Positions 56,820 through 64,000 of a stretch of 64,000 nucleotides of DNA are shown one piece after another (the first letter of the stretch is position 1; each line of letters begins with the position of its first letter). Below the pieces are notes generated by a model that had not been told where the DNA came from, ran no database searches, and saw only the letters and a list, made by a program, of their open reading frames with translations. Source of the stretch: Thalassotalea hakodatensis (GTDB taxonomy: Bacteria; Pseudomonadota; Gammaproteobacteria; Enterobacterales; Alteromonadaceae). Where the stretch lies: assembly GCF_030295995.1 (NCBI RefSeq), contig NZ_AP027365.1, positions 2,140,066 to 2,204,065 of the forward strand, given 5' to 3'. The translations under genes were made by a program, and so were the position numbers.

Positions 56820-57650
56820 TTATTCAAATGCTTTTAGTGCTAAAGTGGGGTCAAGTTTGACATGTTTCCAATTAATACGCCAATCAAGGTGCGGCCCTGT
56901 GGCACGCCCTGTGGCACCAATAGCCGCCACTTTGTCACCTTTGTTAACCGTATCCCCTTCTTTTACATAACTATCACTTAAATGTAAAAAGGTTGAAGTA
57001 ACGCCGTGCCCGTGATCGATGATCATCGTACCACCTGAATAGAACATATCAGGAACATATAAAGTCACAATGCCTGACGCAGGTGCTATCACAGGTGTTC
57101 CTGTTGGTCCAGCGTAATCTAAACCATAATGTGGTCTACCAGGTTTACCATTATAAAAACGTTGGCTACCATAAACACCTGTGATTGTGCCAGTTGCAGG
57201 CGCAATAAAGCCTTGGGTAAAGTCTAATCGGTGGCTGGTTTTATTGCGAGCCAAGTAAACTTGTTCAGCGTCTTTTTTTGCCCGTTTAACGTTGTTCGGA
57301 TCGGGATTCATTATTTTTTTTGCGATCCCTTCAACCCGTTGAATATTATATTGCTGCTTTTTAGGTGTTAACATTTTTGTGTAAACTGTGCCATCTGGCT
57401 TTTCTACCACAAGTTTTTTAGTTTTTGTTTCATCACGTGAAAAGCCGAAAACAAAATCACCGTTATCAGACAATAAAAGTGGTTCACCATTTAAGCTGAC
57501 TTTACTGTTAGGTATGGTTTTGCCAATAATTAAACCGCCCTGCTTGATAACGCCTTTAAGTACTACTTCCTGAGCAGAAGCAGAAATGGCTATCGATGTA
57601 GATAGTAGAAATCCTGCTGCCAAACTAACGTAGTTTCTGTAGTTAAGCAT
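56820..57650 (-). CDS. M23-family peptidoglycan endopeptidase
   Basis: The protein has 276 residues from ATG 57650, with a signal peptide (to about ISASAQ). Its C-terminal LytM/M23 domain has the zinc motifs HYGLDYAG (HxxxD) and HLDWRIN (HxH), both intact, so it should be active. The N-terminal half (about 25-130) is a beta-rich region that is typical of this subgroup. Codons before 57650 would extend into the QueD-like gene; the two overlap by 8 bases, so they are co-translated. Confidence 0.92.
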   Translation of the reverse strand: MLNYRNYVSLAAGFLLSTSIAISASAQEVVLKGVIKQGGLIIGKTIPNSKVSLNGEPLLLSDNGDFVFGFSRDETKTKKLVVEKPDGTVYTKMLTPKKQQYNIQRVEGIAKKIMNPDPNNVKRAKKDAEQVYLARNKTSHRLDFTQGFIAPATGTITGVYGSQRFYNGKPGRPHYGLDYAGPTGTPVIAPASGIVTLYVPDMFYSGGTMIIDHGHGVTSTFLHLSDSYVKEGDTVNKGDKVAAIGATGRATGPHLDWRINWKHVKLDPTLALKAFE

Positions 57651-58524
57651 GTGCAATGGCTCCTTTTCCAACACCCTCATACGCAATTACAGTAAAATTA
57701 TCTTGAGGCTGTTGCAGTTTCAATTGACGTGCAATGTAATCAGCTAATAATTCCACGGTAGAGTCACAATCAACAACTTCAAGAACCTTTGTTTCAACGG
57801 CAATATCAAATCGACCTTGTGGGGCTTGATAAGCAAAGTATTGATGACTATCTAATAACTTTAAATGTGCATTTTCAGACAGTTGAATATGTTGTTTTGA
57901 TACCCGATCATCTTCTGAGGCAATATAAATGTCTTGCCAACGATGACACCAAAAATGCTCTAAGTCAGTAGAACGATTGTCGTTGTGAAACAATTCAATT
58001 TTTGAACGGTGACCATGCGCAATTCGCTGACAATTTCCATCATGCAATTTAAGGCCATGAGTATAATGATAAAAATCACTGTCTATTTTTTCTGGTCGTA
58101 ACGTTAACTCTAAGCCAGCCACATTATTAGGTAATTGCGCTAAAATAATAGTGGTAAGATAATCAGTGACAGAGGAAATAGTGATTTCACTTGCCGGCAA
58201 CTTTGCAAAAGCGCATGCAGGTGATTGCAAGTAATATTGTGCACGGCTCGCAGATAAATCTATAAATTCATGATCCTTATGAAAGGTAGATTCTGACACT
58301 TGTACCGATGAACATTGCTCTGGGATCAACAATTTATGATCGACTGCATCATCAATAATCGCTTTGATCTGCTTTTTAACTACTGCAAAATCAAGCACCA
58401 TTTTCATATCGTTTAACGAACCATCAAGCAGTACATCAACAATCCAACTCTCTCCTACTATTCCTCGTTCTGAGCAACAATAGGAAAAATCAATAACGGT
58501 TAAATCTTTGACAAATAATTGCAT
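57643..58524 (-). CDS. Duplicated QueD/6-pyruvoyl-tetrahydropterin-synthase-like protein
   Basis: The 293-residue protein looks like two fused QueD-type domains. The first (about 1-150) keeps VLDFAVVKKQIKAIIDDAVDHKLLIP, the DF and DH motifs, but has no HGH zinc motif. The second (about 155-293) keeps CQRIAHGHRSKIELF, with the Cys and zinc-binding HGH, but has no DF/DH stretch. Together they could form a single kind of active site. Single QueD enzymes make carboxy-tetrahydropterin for queuosine. The product here is not certain. It lies between pyrC (7 bases) and the M23 gene. Confidence 0.8.
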   Translation of the reverse strand: MQLFVKDLTVIDFSYCCSERGIVGESWIVDVLLDGSLNDMKMVLDFAVVKKQIKAIIDDAVDHKLLIPEQCSSVQVSESTFHKDHEFIDLSASRAQYYLQSPACAFAKLPASEITISSVTDYLTTIILAQLPNNVAGLELTLRPEKIDSDFYHYTHGLKLHDGNCQRIAHGHRSKIELFHNDNRSTDLEHFWCHRWQDIYIASEDDRVSKQHIQLSENAHLKLLDSHQYFAYQAPQGRFDIAVETKVLEVVDCDSTVELLADYIARQLKLQQPQDNFTVIAYEGVGKGAIAHA

Positions 58525-58531
58525 TACTTAC

Positions 58532-59566
58532 CTATTTATCTAAAACACGCCAATGAATATCTTCACCAGCTCTGATTGGAACAACTATATCGTCACCAAG
58601 TGCCATCGTTTCAGGAACTGACCAAGCTGACTTTTCAAGGGTAATGGTGTCTGAGTTTACAGGCAAATTATAAAAACGTGGGCCATTTAAACTCGCAAAC
58701 CCTTCTAATTTATCTAAGGCGCTTTCTTGTTCGAACACTTCAGCGTATAACTCGATAGCCGCATGAGCGGTATAAGAACCAGCACAACCGCAGGCTGATT
58801 CTTTAGCACCTTTGGGATGTGGCGCCGAATCTGTTCCTAAGAAAAATTTATTGCTACCACTTGTTGCTGCAGCAATTAATGCTTGCTGATGAATATTGCG
58901 TTTAAGAATAGGTAAACAGAAATAATGCGGCCTTATACCACCAACCAACATATGATTGCGGTTATATAATAAATGATGGGCTGTAATGGTAGCTGCAACA
59001 TTTTCACTTGCACTATTTACAAAGTCTACCGCATTCTTAGTAGTAATGTGTTCAAGTACTACTTTTAAGTTAGGATGCTTAGCCACTAATGGTTTCAAAA
59101 TGGTGTCAATAAAAACGGCTTCACGGTCAAAAATATCAATATCTGCGCTGGTTACTTCGCCATGAATTAATAATGGCATATCAAGCGATTCCATCTCTGC
59201 AATAACGCTGGCAATGTTATCAACATTGGTTACACCTGAAGATGAGTTTGTTGTAGCCCCTGCCGGATAAAGCTTTGCAGCATACACAATGCCACTTTCT
59301 TTAGCTGCTTTGATATCTTGCGCTGTTGTATTATCAGTAAGATATAACACCATTAACGGTTTAAATGTTGATGACGGATTGTTCGCCATAATACGTTGGT
59401 AATAAGCCTCGGCCATCTCTTTATTAGTGATTGGTGGTACTAAGTTTGGCATCACAATAGCACGGCCAAAGTAGCGGCTAATATCAGCTACAGTAGTACT
59501 TAAAAACTCACCATCACGTAAATGCACATGCCAATCGTCAGGTCGAGTAATCGTTAATGTATTCAT
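58532..59566 (-). CDS. pyrC: Dihydroorotase
   Basis: PyrC makes dihydroorotate in pyrimidine synthesis. The 344-residue enzyme of the E. coli type has the zinc ligands in [13 protein letters not shown], the carboxylated-Lys region [26 protein letters not shown] and [14 protein letters not shown]. It is followed by the QueD-like and M23 genes in one probable operon. Confidence 0.96.
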   Translation of the reverse strand: MNTLTITRPDDWHVHLRDGEFLSTTVADISRYFGRAIVMPNLVPPITNKEMAEAYYQRIMANNPSSTFKPLMVLYLTDNTTAQDIKAAKESGIVYAAKLYPAGATTNSSSGVTNVDNIASVIAEMESLDMPLLIHGEVTSADIDIFDREAVFIDTILKPLVAKHPNLKVVLEHITTKNAVDFVNSASENVAATITAHHLLYNRNHMLVGGIRPHYFCLPILKRNIHQQALIAAATSGSNKFFLGTDSAPHPKGAKESACGCAGSYTAHAAIELYAEVFEQESALDKLEGFASLNGPRFYNLPVNSDTITLEKSAWSVPETMALGDDIVVPIRAGEDIHWRVLDK

Positions 59567-59605
59567 GAATATCCTTTACTTGTGTTCTATATATTGCCAA
59601 CGCGT

Positions 59606-60670
59606 TTATTCGAAAGGTTGGCTAGTTTGCGCCGCTCTATCTTCATCTTGCAACAGCTTAAGTAACTGTTCTTTTAAATTAGGCGGTATTTTATAAATGG
59701 TTAAACTATCGTTAACAGCATTATACACAACATCTTGCCCAAAATGACTGCGCTCGAAACTGATACTGATGCCTGCACCGTATCCTGAATATTTAGTCAC
59801 TTTATTTACAATAGCTTGCTCATGCGGAAATGACTCTTCTAATGGATAGTCATTTTCTTGGCAAAAAGAGTAAAAGTCTTGCTCGGCACCTTCTTTAGAT
59901 ATCATATTACCAAGCTCTTTAATAGAAACATCTTGAGCAGAAGCTTTTTGATCTTTGCAATACGATAAAAGTTCCTTGCGAGTATCTTGTTTTTCATTTG
60001 CATCTAGTTGATTCACCGATACAAAATCTTCCACCGCTTTTACTAACGTTTGTGTTTGCTCTTTCGCATCTAAACCTTCTTGACAGCATAAAAAATCAAG
60101 AAAAAAATCAGAAATCTTTCGACCTGCTCGGCCTTTAATAAACGAAATATAACGATTACCCTCAGCGTTTTGCTGAAAATCAAATAAATCAATGCGTGCA
60201 GCAAGCTGTAGTTTAGAAGTATCTAAATGTTTATTGGCCGAGATGGTAAGGTCACCATCAACAGAATAATGCTCTGATACGGGAATAACTGCTACTAACA
60301 AATATCTGCCGCCCATATATTCATAATGGCAAAAAACCAAGTAGCCATTTTCTTCTATGTCGTACTTTTCTAGTTCAAGCTTCAATAGTGCTGTTGATTT
60401 TTTACTGAAATCATTGAAAGGTTCTGACTCATCAAGATAATCAGTGATCAATTCAATAAAGTTTTTGTGATCAGAAGGTGTTGGCTCATTAGAGAAATGG
60501 CCATATGCTTTACTGCCCTTTCCGTTGTATATGTTATGTAATGAATCAACGAAATTTTCAATGCGAGGTGTGATCTCAACCTGATCGGGGCCGAACGTTA
60601 CCTGAACATCACTGTTTTCGCCAGTTCTAGTAATATAATGAAGTGCTATGTTAGAAATTATTAAACTCAT
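59606..60670 (-). CDS. yejK: Nucleoid-associated protein YejK (NdpA)
   Basis: YejK is a small nucleoid protein that also contacts DNA topoisomerase IV in E. coli. The 354-residue protein matches in length and sequence (for example AARIDLFDFQQNAEGNRYISFIKGRAGRKISDFFLDFLC in pieces and SFERSHFGQDVVYN). It is divergent from yejL-yejM, the same order as in E. coli. Confidence 0.93.
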   Translation of the reverse strand: MSLIISNIALHYITRTGENSDVQVTFGPDQVEITPRIENFVDSLHNIYNGKGSKAYGHFSNEPTPSDHKNFIELITDYLDESEPFNDFSKKSTALLKLELEKYDIEENGYLVFCHYEYMGGRYLLVAVIPVSEHYSVDGDLTISANKHLDTSKLQLAARIDLFDFQQNAEGNRYISFIKGRAGRKISDFFLDFLCCQEGLDAKEQTQTLVKAVEDFVSVNQLDANEKQDTRKELLSYCKDQKASAQDVSIKELGNMISKEGAEQDFYSFCQENDYPLEESFPHEQAIVNKVTKYSGYGAGISISFERSHFGQDVVYNAVNDSLTIYKIPPNLKEQLLKLLQDEDRAAQTSQPFE

Positions 60671-60744
60671 AAGTATTGTCAGTATGATATTGAGTAAGCT
60701 TTTGATAAACTTAACGCAATTATTAAAGATTTTTAAATATTATT

Positions 60745-60960
60745 ATGCCTATTGTATCTAAGTATTCGAACGAACGTGTAGAAAAAATTATTCAAGACCT
60801 ACAAAATGTATTAGTTGACGAAAAAGTAACCGCTGATCTCGCCTTAATGTGTTTGGGTAATGTTGTTACCAGCATCATTGAGCATGATATAAAAGAAGCT
60901 CAACAGCAAGCGATGGTTGATAATTTTACTAACGCGTTAAAAAAATCGATTAACAAATAA
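60745..60960 (+). CDS. yejL: YejL-family (DUF1414) protein
   Basis: The 71-residue protein matches the DUF1414/YejL family: [28 protein letters not shown] and [16 protein letters not shown]. Its function is unknown. It lies 42 bases before yejM and opposite yejK, as in E. coli. Confidence 0.93.
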   Translation: MPIVSKYSNERVEKIIQDLQNVLVDEKVTADLALMCLGNVVTSIIEHDIKEAQQQAMVDNFTNALKKSINK

Positions 60961-61002
60961 ATACACCTTAACAATAAACACGAATAAGAGTAACAAAGTT
61001 TA

Positions 61003-62688
61003 ATGGTTTCAAATAAATCATCAACATACAGTAAACGGTTAATGCCTCTAGTTAGTTGGAGTCATTGGTTTACTTTTTTCAATATTCTGGCGGCAATTTT
61101 ACTATCAACGTTTTATTTGTTTACCGAATCAATACCTGAAACGCTATTAGGTAAAGTGTATTTAATCACAACTTGGTTAAGCCATATGGGATTTTTAACC
61201 TTCATTGGTTTTGTATTGTTGATATTCCCATTAACGTTAATTATTCCTAAAACACGCTTCATTCGGGCTACTGCATCAATTGTGTTTACCTTTGGGCTTT
61301 TATTATTATTACTTGATGCCTTTATTTATGCACGACTAGGTTATCATTTAAACGCTTCGTCTAGCGACCAAATAATCTCATTAATTCAAACACAAATCAG
61401 CCAAAATAGCCGTGCTTTTTGGTTTATTAGCTTATTATTATTTTTTGCTATTTTTACCTTTGAATTAGTGGTGAGTAACTATGCCTGGAAACACTTAAGA
61501 CAATTACAAAAAAATACATACGCAAAATTTGTTGTGTTTGGTTTAGTAGCGTCTTTCTTTTTTAGCCATATCACTCATATCTGGGCAGATGCAAACCTTG
61601 AATATGACGTGTTAAGACAAGACACGGTACTACCATTATCGTACCCTGCTACGGCAAAAACGTTACTCACTAAATACGGAATGTTTGATAAAAACGATTA
61701 TATGGCAAGACGTACTAGTCCGTTATCATTTGGCAAACAAACACCTAAATACCCTATTATAACGCAGGCTTGTGAAACTGAATTCTCCCCTAGAAACAGC
61801 GCTATTTTAGTATTGACGAATAGCGATATATCTCAACGTCAAATTGCACAATTTTCTCGAAGAGCTAGTGAAAATGCCTTACCGCTCGTTAAACACATAG
61901 ATAACGCGTTACCAAAAAACTCTTGGTTTAATTTGCTTTATAGCCTACCTACCATTTATAAAAAACCGATTATTGCAGAACAAAAGCCACCGGTGCTTTT
62001 CCAAGTTTTAGCGGCTAAAAATCTTACCACTAACCTTACCGTATTCTCTAGTAAAGAAGATGAAAGTCTATTGGAATATCAAGGACTTTTTGATCATGTA
62101 AATTATTTTGAAAATATTTCAAACTTTGTTGTCGGAAAAAAGCTATCTTCCAATAAACAAGCACTACATATTTATTACTTTGCAGAAAATGATCAGTATC
62201 AGTTTGAATTATTTGTTGATGCTTTATTACTTGCACAACGAAGTAAACAAGAAAAAGATACTATTTGGATCAGTGGCATTGGTAATAACCGAATTGAAAA
62301 TGGTTTAAATATTAAACCCGCGCTCTTTATTAACCCAAAAAGTGAAGCTAAAGCACCAAATCGTTTAACCAGTCATTTTGATTTAGTTCCAACCATATTA
62401 ACTACTTGGCTGAACTGCCCTCTTAGAGGAATTAATCATAGTGTTGGTAAAGACATCACAACGTTATATCAAAGTCGTATTATTGCCAATACGGTTGATA
62501 ATGGCATCATGGTATTTAGCAAAGATAAATCAGTTTTAGTTGATCAGAACGGTAATTTTCAAAGTTACTCTCGTCAACTTGAATCCCCCATTATGGTCAA
62601 TAGAGACTTTCCGTTAATGATTGATGGTGTTCACTTTATCAAACAATACAGTCAAACATCAGATAAAAAAGATGGCTCGAGTGATTAA
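61003..62688 (+). CDS. yejM: YejM/PbgA-type inner-membrane protein (DUF3413)
   Basis: YejM (PbgA, LapC) controls lipopolysaccharide synthesis through LapB and FtsH in E. coli. The 561-residue protein has five membrane helices in residues 20-200 and a periplasmic sulfatase-like domain. The domain ends in the familiar SHFDLVPTILTTWLNC, ISGIGNN and NRTSHF-like sections. As in other YejM proteins the metal-binding residues of true sulfatases are not all kept. tRNA-Pro follows, also as in E. coli. Confidence 0.93.
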   Translation: MVSNKSSTYSKRLMPLVSWSHWFTFFNILAAILLSTFYLFTESIPETLLGKVYLITTWLSHMGFLTFIGFVLLIFPLTLIIPKTRFIRATASIVFTFGLLLLLLDAFIYARLGYHLNASSSDQIISLIQTQISQNSRAFWFISLLLFFAIFTFELVVSNYAWKHLRQLQKNTYAKFVVFGLVASFFFSHITHIWADANLEYDVLRQDTVLPLSYPATAKTLLTKYGMFDKNDYMARRTSPLSFGKQTPKYPIITQACETEFSPRNSAILVLTNSDISQRQIAQFSRRASENALPLVKHIDNALPKNSWFNLLYSLPTIYKKPIIAEQKPPVLFQVLAAKNLTTNLTVFSSKEDESLLEYQGLFDHVNYFENISNFVVGKKLSSNKQALHIYYFAENDQYQFELFVDALLLAQRSKQEKDTIWISGIGNNRIENGLNIKPALFINPKSEAKAPNRLTSHFDLVPTILTTWLNCPLRGINHSVGKDITTLYQSRIIANTVDNGIMVFSKDKSVLVDQNGNFQSYSRQLESPIMVNRDFPLMIDGVHFIKQYSQTSDKKDGSSD

Positions 62689-62762
62689 TAAAAAACCAAT
62701 TAGTTTGTAAAGCAATATTATTGATTGCATTAAAAATATAAAGCGCTATTATACTGCGCTAT

Positions 62763-62839
62763 CGGGATATAGCGCAGTCTGGTAGCGCGTGCGTCTGGGG
62801 GACGTGAGGTCGCAGGTTCAAGTCCTGCTATCCCGACCA
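62763..62839 (+). tRNA. proL: tRNA-Pro (anticodon GGG)
   Basis: A 77-base cloverleaf can be drawn by eye: acceptor CGGGATA/TATCCCG, D stem GCGC/GCGC, anticodon stem TGCGT/ACGTG (with wobble pairs) and loop CTGGGGG giving anticodon GGG, T stem GCAGG/CCTGC with TTCAAGT, and an encoded CCA. It reads CCC/CCU proline codons. The site next to yejM matches proL in E. coli. Confidence 0.95.
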
Positions 62840-62964
62840 TTTTCATCTGAAAAATATTATAATTTACACTCATTGCTTATCGTTTCAAACGGATTAATTA
62901 TAATATTGCTTCTTTAGTTATCTATAACAACATCACGGCATTTTAATACTACGCTGCTGAAAAA

Positions 62965-63297
62965 TTATAGCCAAAACAACTTCATTAACCCTAAATTAAT
63001 CACGTAACCACCAATACAGAGAAACAAAAATAAACAAAAAGCTAGTAACAATGGCTTGATCCCCGCGTTACGTATCGCACTTATGTGGGTACGTAAACCT
63101 AAAGCGACCATCGCAATAGTTAATAAAATATTATCTAACCAAGCAATGCTTTGAGAAACTTCATAAGATATCCATGAAGTTGAATGAACACCACTTGCTA
63201 AAATAAAAAATAATGCAAACCAAGGAAACTCAATGTGAGATTCATGCCCATTTGTATTATTTTTGTTGAGCCAAATGGATAAAAAGAATAAAAACGG
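62965..63297 (-). pseudogene. YeiH-family putative sulfate exporter, 3' remnant
   Basis: Translation of the minus strand gives about 110 residues that match the C-terminal third of YeiH-type (UPF0324) membrane proteins: FPWFALFFILASG, then LLTIAMVALGLRTHISAIRNAGIKPLLLAFCLFLFLCIGGYVI in pieces, ending at TAA 62965. The frame meets a stop at 63298, where homology also ends. The N-terminal two thirds and the start are missing. The minus-strand frame has no good start, so this is a broken gene. Confidence 0.75.
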
Positions 63298-63299
63298 TC

Positions 63300-63641
63300 A
63301 ATATAAAAATCTGGTTAAGCAATCAGCATTGGCTTTTACGGGAGCCTGGTTCAGGTACGCTAGAAATTTCAAAACAGCTATTGGAACAAAAAAATATTAA
63401 AATTATAAATAGAATGCAACTAGGCAGCAATGAAGCCATTGCGAGAGCAGTTGCACAAGGTTTAGGCGTTGCCCTATTACCAAATGTTGTAACTGAAGAG
63501 TTAGTGCAGCTTGGTAAATTTAAACGTCTAGAACCGCTAAATAATGAGAAAACATCAAGATCTTTATACCAATTAAAATATAAAGAAAGAGCTAGTTCCC
63601 ATGCCGCTAATGTGTTTGAAGCAATCTTATTTACTGTTTGA
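63300..63641 (+). pseudogene. LysR-family regulator, 3' remnant
   Basis: The frame encodes the C-terminal part of a LysR ligand-binding domain: WLLREPGSGTLEISKQLLE, then LGSNEAIARAVAQGLGVALLP. Homology starts near 63309. The DNA-binding half and start are absent; the first in-frame start-like codon is TTG at 63381, inside the domain. It runs opposite to the yeiH remnant; in E. coli yeiE (a LysR gene) and yeiH are also divergent. The pair looks like one deletion scar. Confidence 0.75.
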
Positions 63642-63646
63642 ACACA

Positions 63647-64000
63647 TTAATTTGGGCTTGTGTTTTTTTGATTTGTAAGTATTTTAGCGATCCGACTATT
63701 TATAATTTCTGATAAATTCCAATTATACAACTTAGGATCCGTTGTACTATAGAATTGAATTACCACAGCATCTAGGTCTTTGTAATAATTAGCGAAACTT
63801 TGATATCCAGGCACCCAACCAGCATGTTCGAACTTATAAATGCTAGAGTATATTTCCTGCTCTTTCCCTGAAAAAACAGAGCCGTCGTTTAATGCTTTTA
63901 CAAAAAGGCCAACATCTTCAGCTGTCGCGAGCATACCATGTTCGTCTTCCTTTAAATCAAAAGGGTGTCCGACATGATAACCACTCATTACCTGTTCAAG
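63647..64000 (-). CDS. Serine hydrolase of the beta-lactamase family, 3' part
   Basis: This gene leaves through the right edge. The visible 117 C-terminal residues contain HGMLATAEDVGLFVKALNDG and FEHAGWVPGYQSFANYYKD, typical of the C-terminal half of beta-lactamase-fold (PF00144) serine hydrolases, where the HxG-like motif (HAGWVPGY) closes the active site. The SxxK nucleophile lies outside the window. The group includes esterases and DD-peptidases, so the substrate is unknown. Confidence 0.8.
   Translation of the reverse strand, partial: LEQVMSGYHVGHPFDLKEDEHGMLATAEDVGLFVKALNDGSVFSGKEQEIYSSIYKFEHAGWVPGYQSFANYYKDLDAVVIQFYSTTDPKLYNWNLSEIINSRIAKILTNQKNTSPN

Overview
The window is low-GC chromosomal DNA from a marine gammaproteobacterium. 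Gene order and protein similarity point to the Alteromonadales, most likely a Colwellia/Thalassotalea-type member of the Colwelliaceae (inference; no rRNA marker is present). Two blocks keep the gene order known from Escherichia coli: lrp-ftsK-lolA-rarA-serS (with crcB added) and yejK / yejL-yejM followed by the proL-type tRNA-Pro(GGG). Most of the window is ordinary chromosomal backbone. I see no intact insertion sequence, prophage, CRISPR array or rRNA.

Layout. 1-5.6 kb: the end of a class-I glutamine amidotransferase, then envelope genes (VTT-domain protein, DUF748 protein, MlaA lipoprotein, MMPL/RND transporter). 5.8-8.8 kb: a PEP-CTERM protein, a GNAT acetyltransferase, an HPP membrane protein, a YdcF-like protein that seems to start at ATT, and an unknown small protein. 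8.9-11.9 kb: a TetR regulator facing an AhpD-like / YghU-like / DsbA-like operon, with three matching palindromes between them. 12-16.9 kb: small accessory genes, including a VTT-DUF2141-SDR operon divergent from a Crp/Fnr regulator that leads four poorly known genes. 17-25 kb: ald facing lrp, then ftsK-lolA-rarA-crcB-serS, closed by a 17-bp perfect hairpin. 25-37.5 kb: a redoxin, M14 carboxypeptidase, AGCS symporter, a zinc-ribbon/YeaC/DUF349 operon, a solute-binding protein, ansA, sppA, and doxX-nitroreductase behind a translated leader ORF. 37.5-44.6 kb: asnS, then bioA facing bioBFCD around a BirA operator. 44.6-54.6 kb: pepE with an orphan HicB, a transglutaminase-like/TPR lipoprotein, a phosphoribosyltransferase, an NPP-type phosphodiesterase, an EAL-HDOD protein facing a lone receiver, nhaD, DUF2938/MerR, and a cold-shock/Excalibur fusion. 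54.6-60.7 kb: a solitary tyrosine recombinase, a solute-binding protein, M23 peptidase, a duplicated QueD-like protein, pyrC and yejK. 60.7-64 kb: yejL, yejM, tRNA-Pro, a deletion scar joining the 3' ends of divergent yeiH and lysR genes, and a partial beta-lactamase-family hydrolase.

How genes work together. Biotin synthesis is complete from BioC to BioB and appears to be controlled by BirA at one shared operator. The TetR block looks like a thiol/electrophile-response unit with self-control. Lrp faces alanine dehydrogenase, which fits amino-acid control. MlaA beside an MMPL transporter suggests lipid movement between the membranes.

I found no clear new multi-gene defence or biosynthetic system. 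The most unusual points are the ATT start, the short coupled leader ORF before doxX, the double truncation at 63.3 kb, the duplicated QueD-like protein with complementary motif loss, and the repeated junction sequence around rarA.
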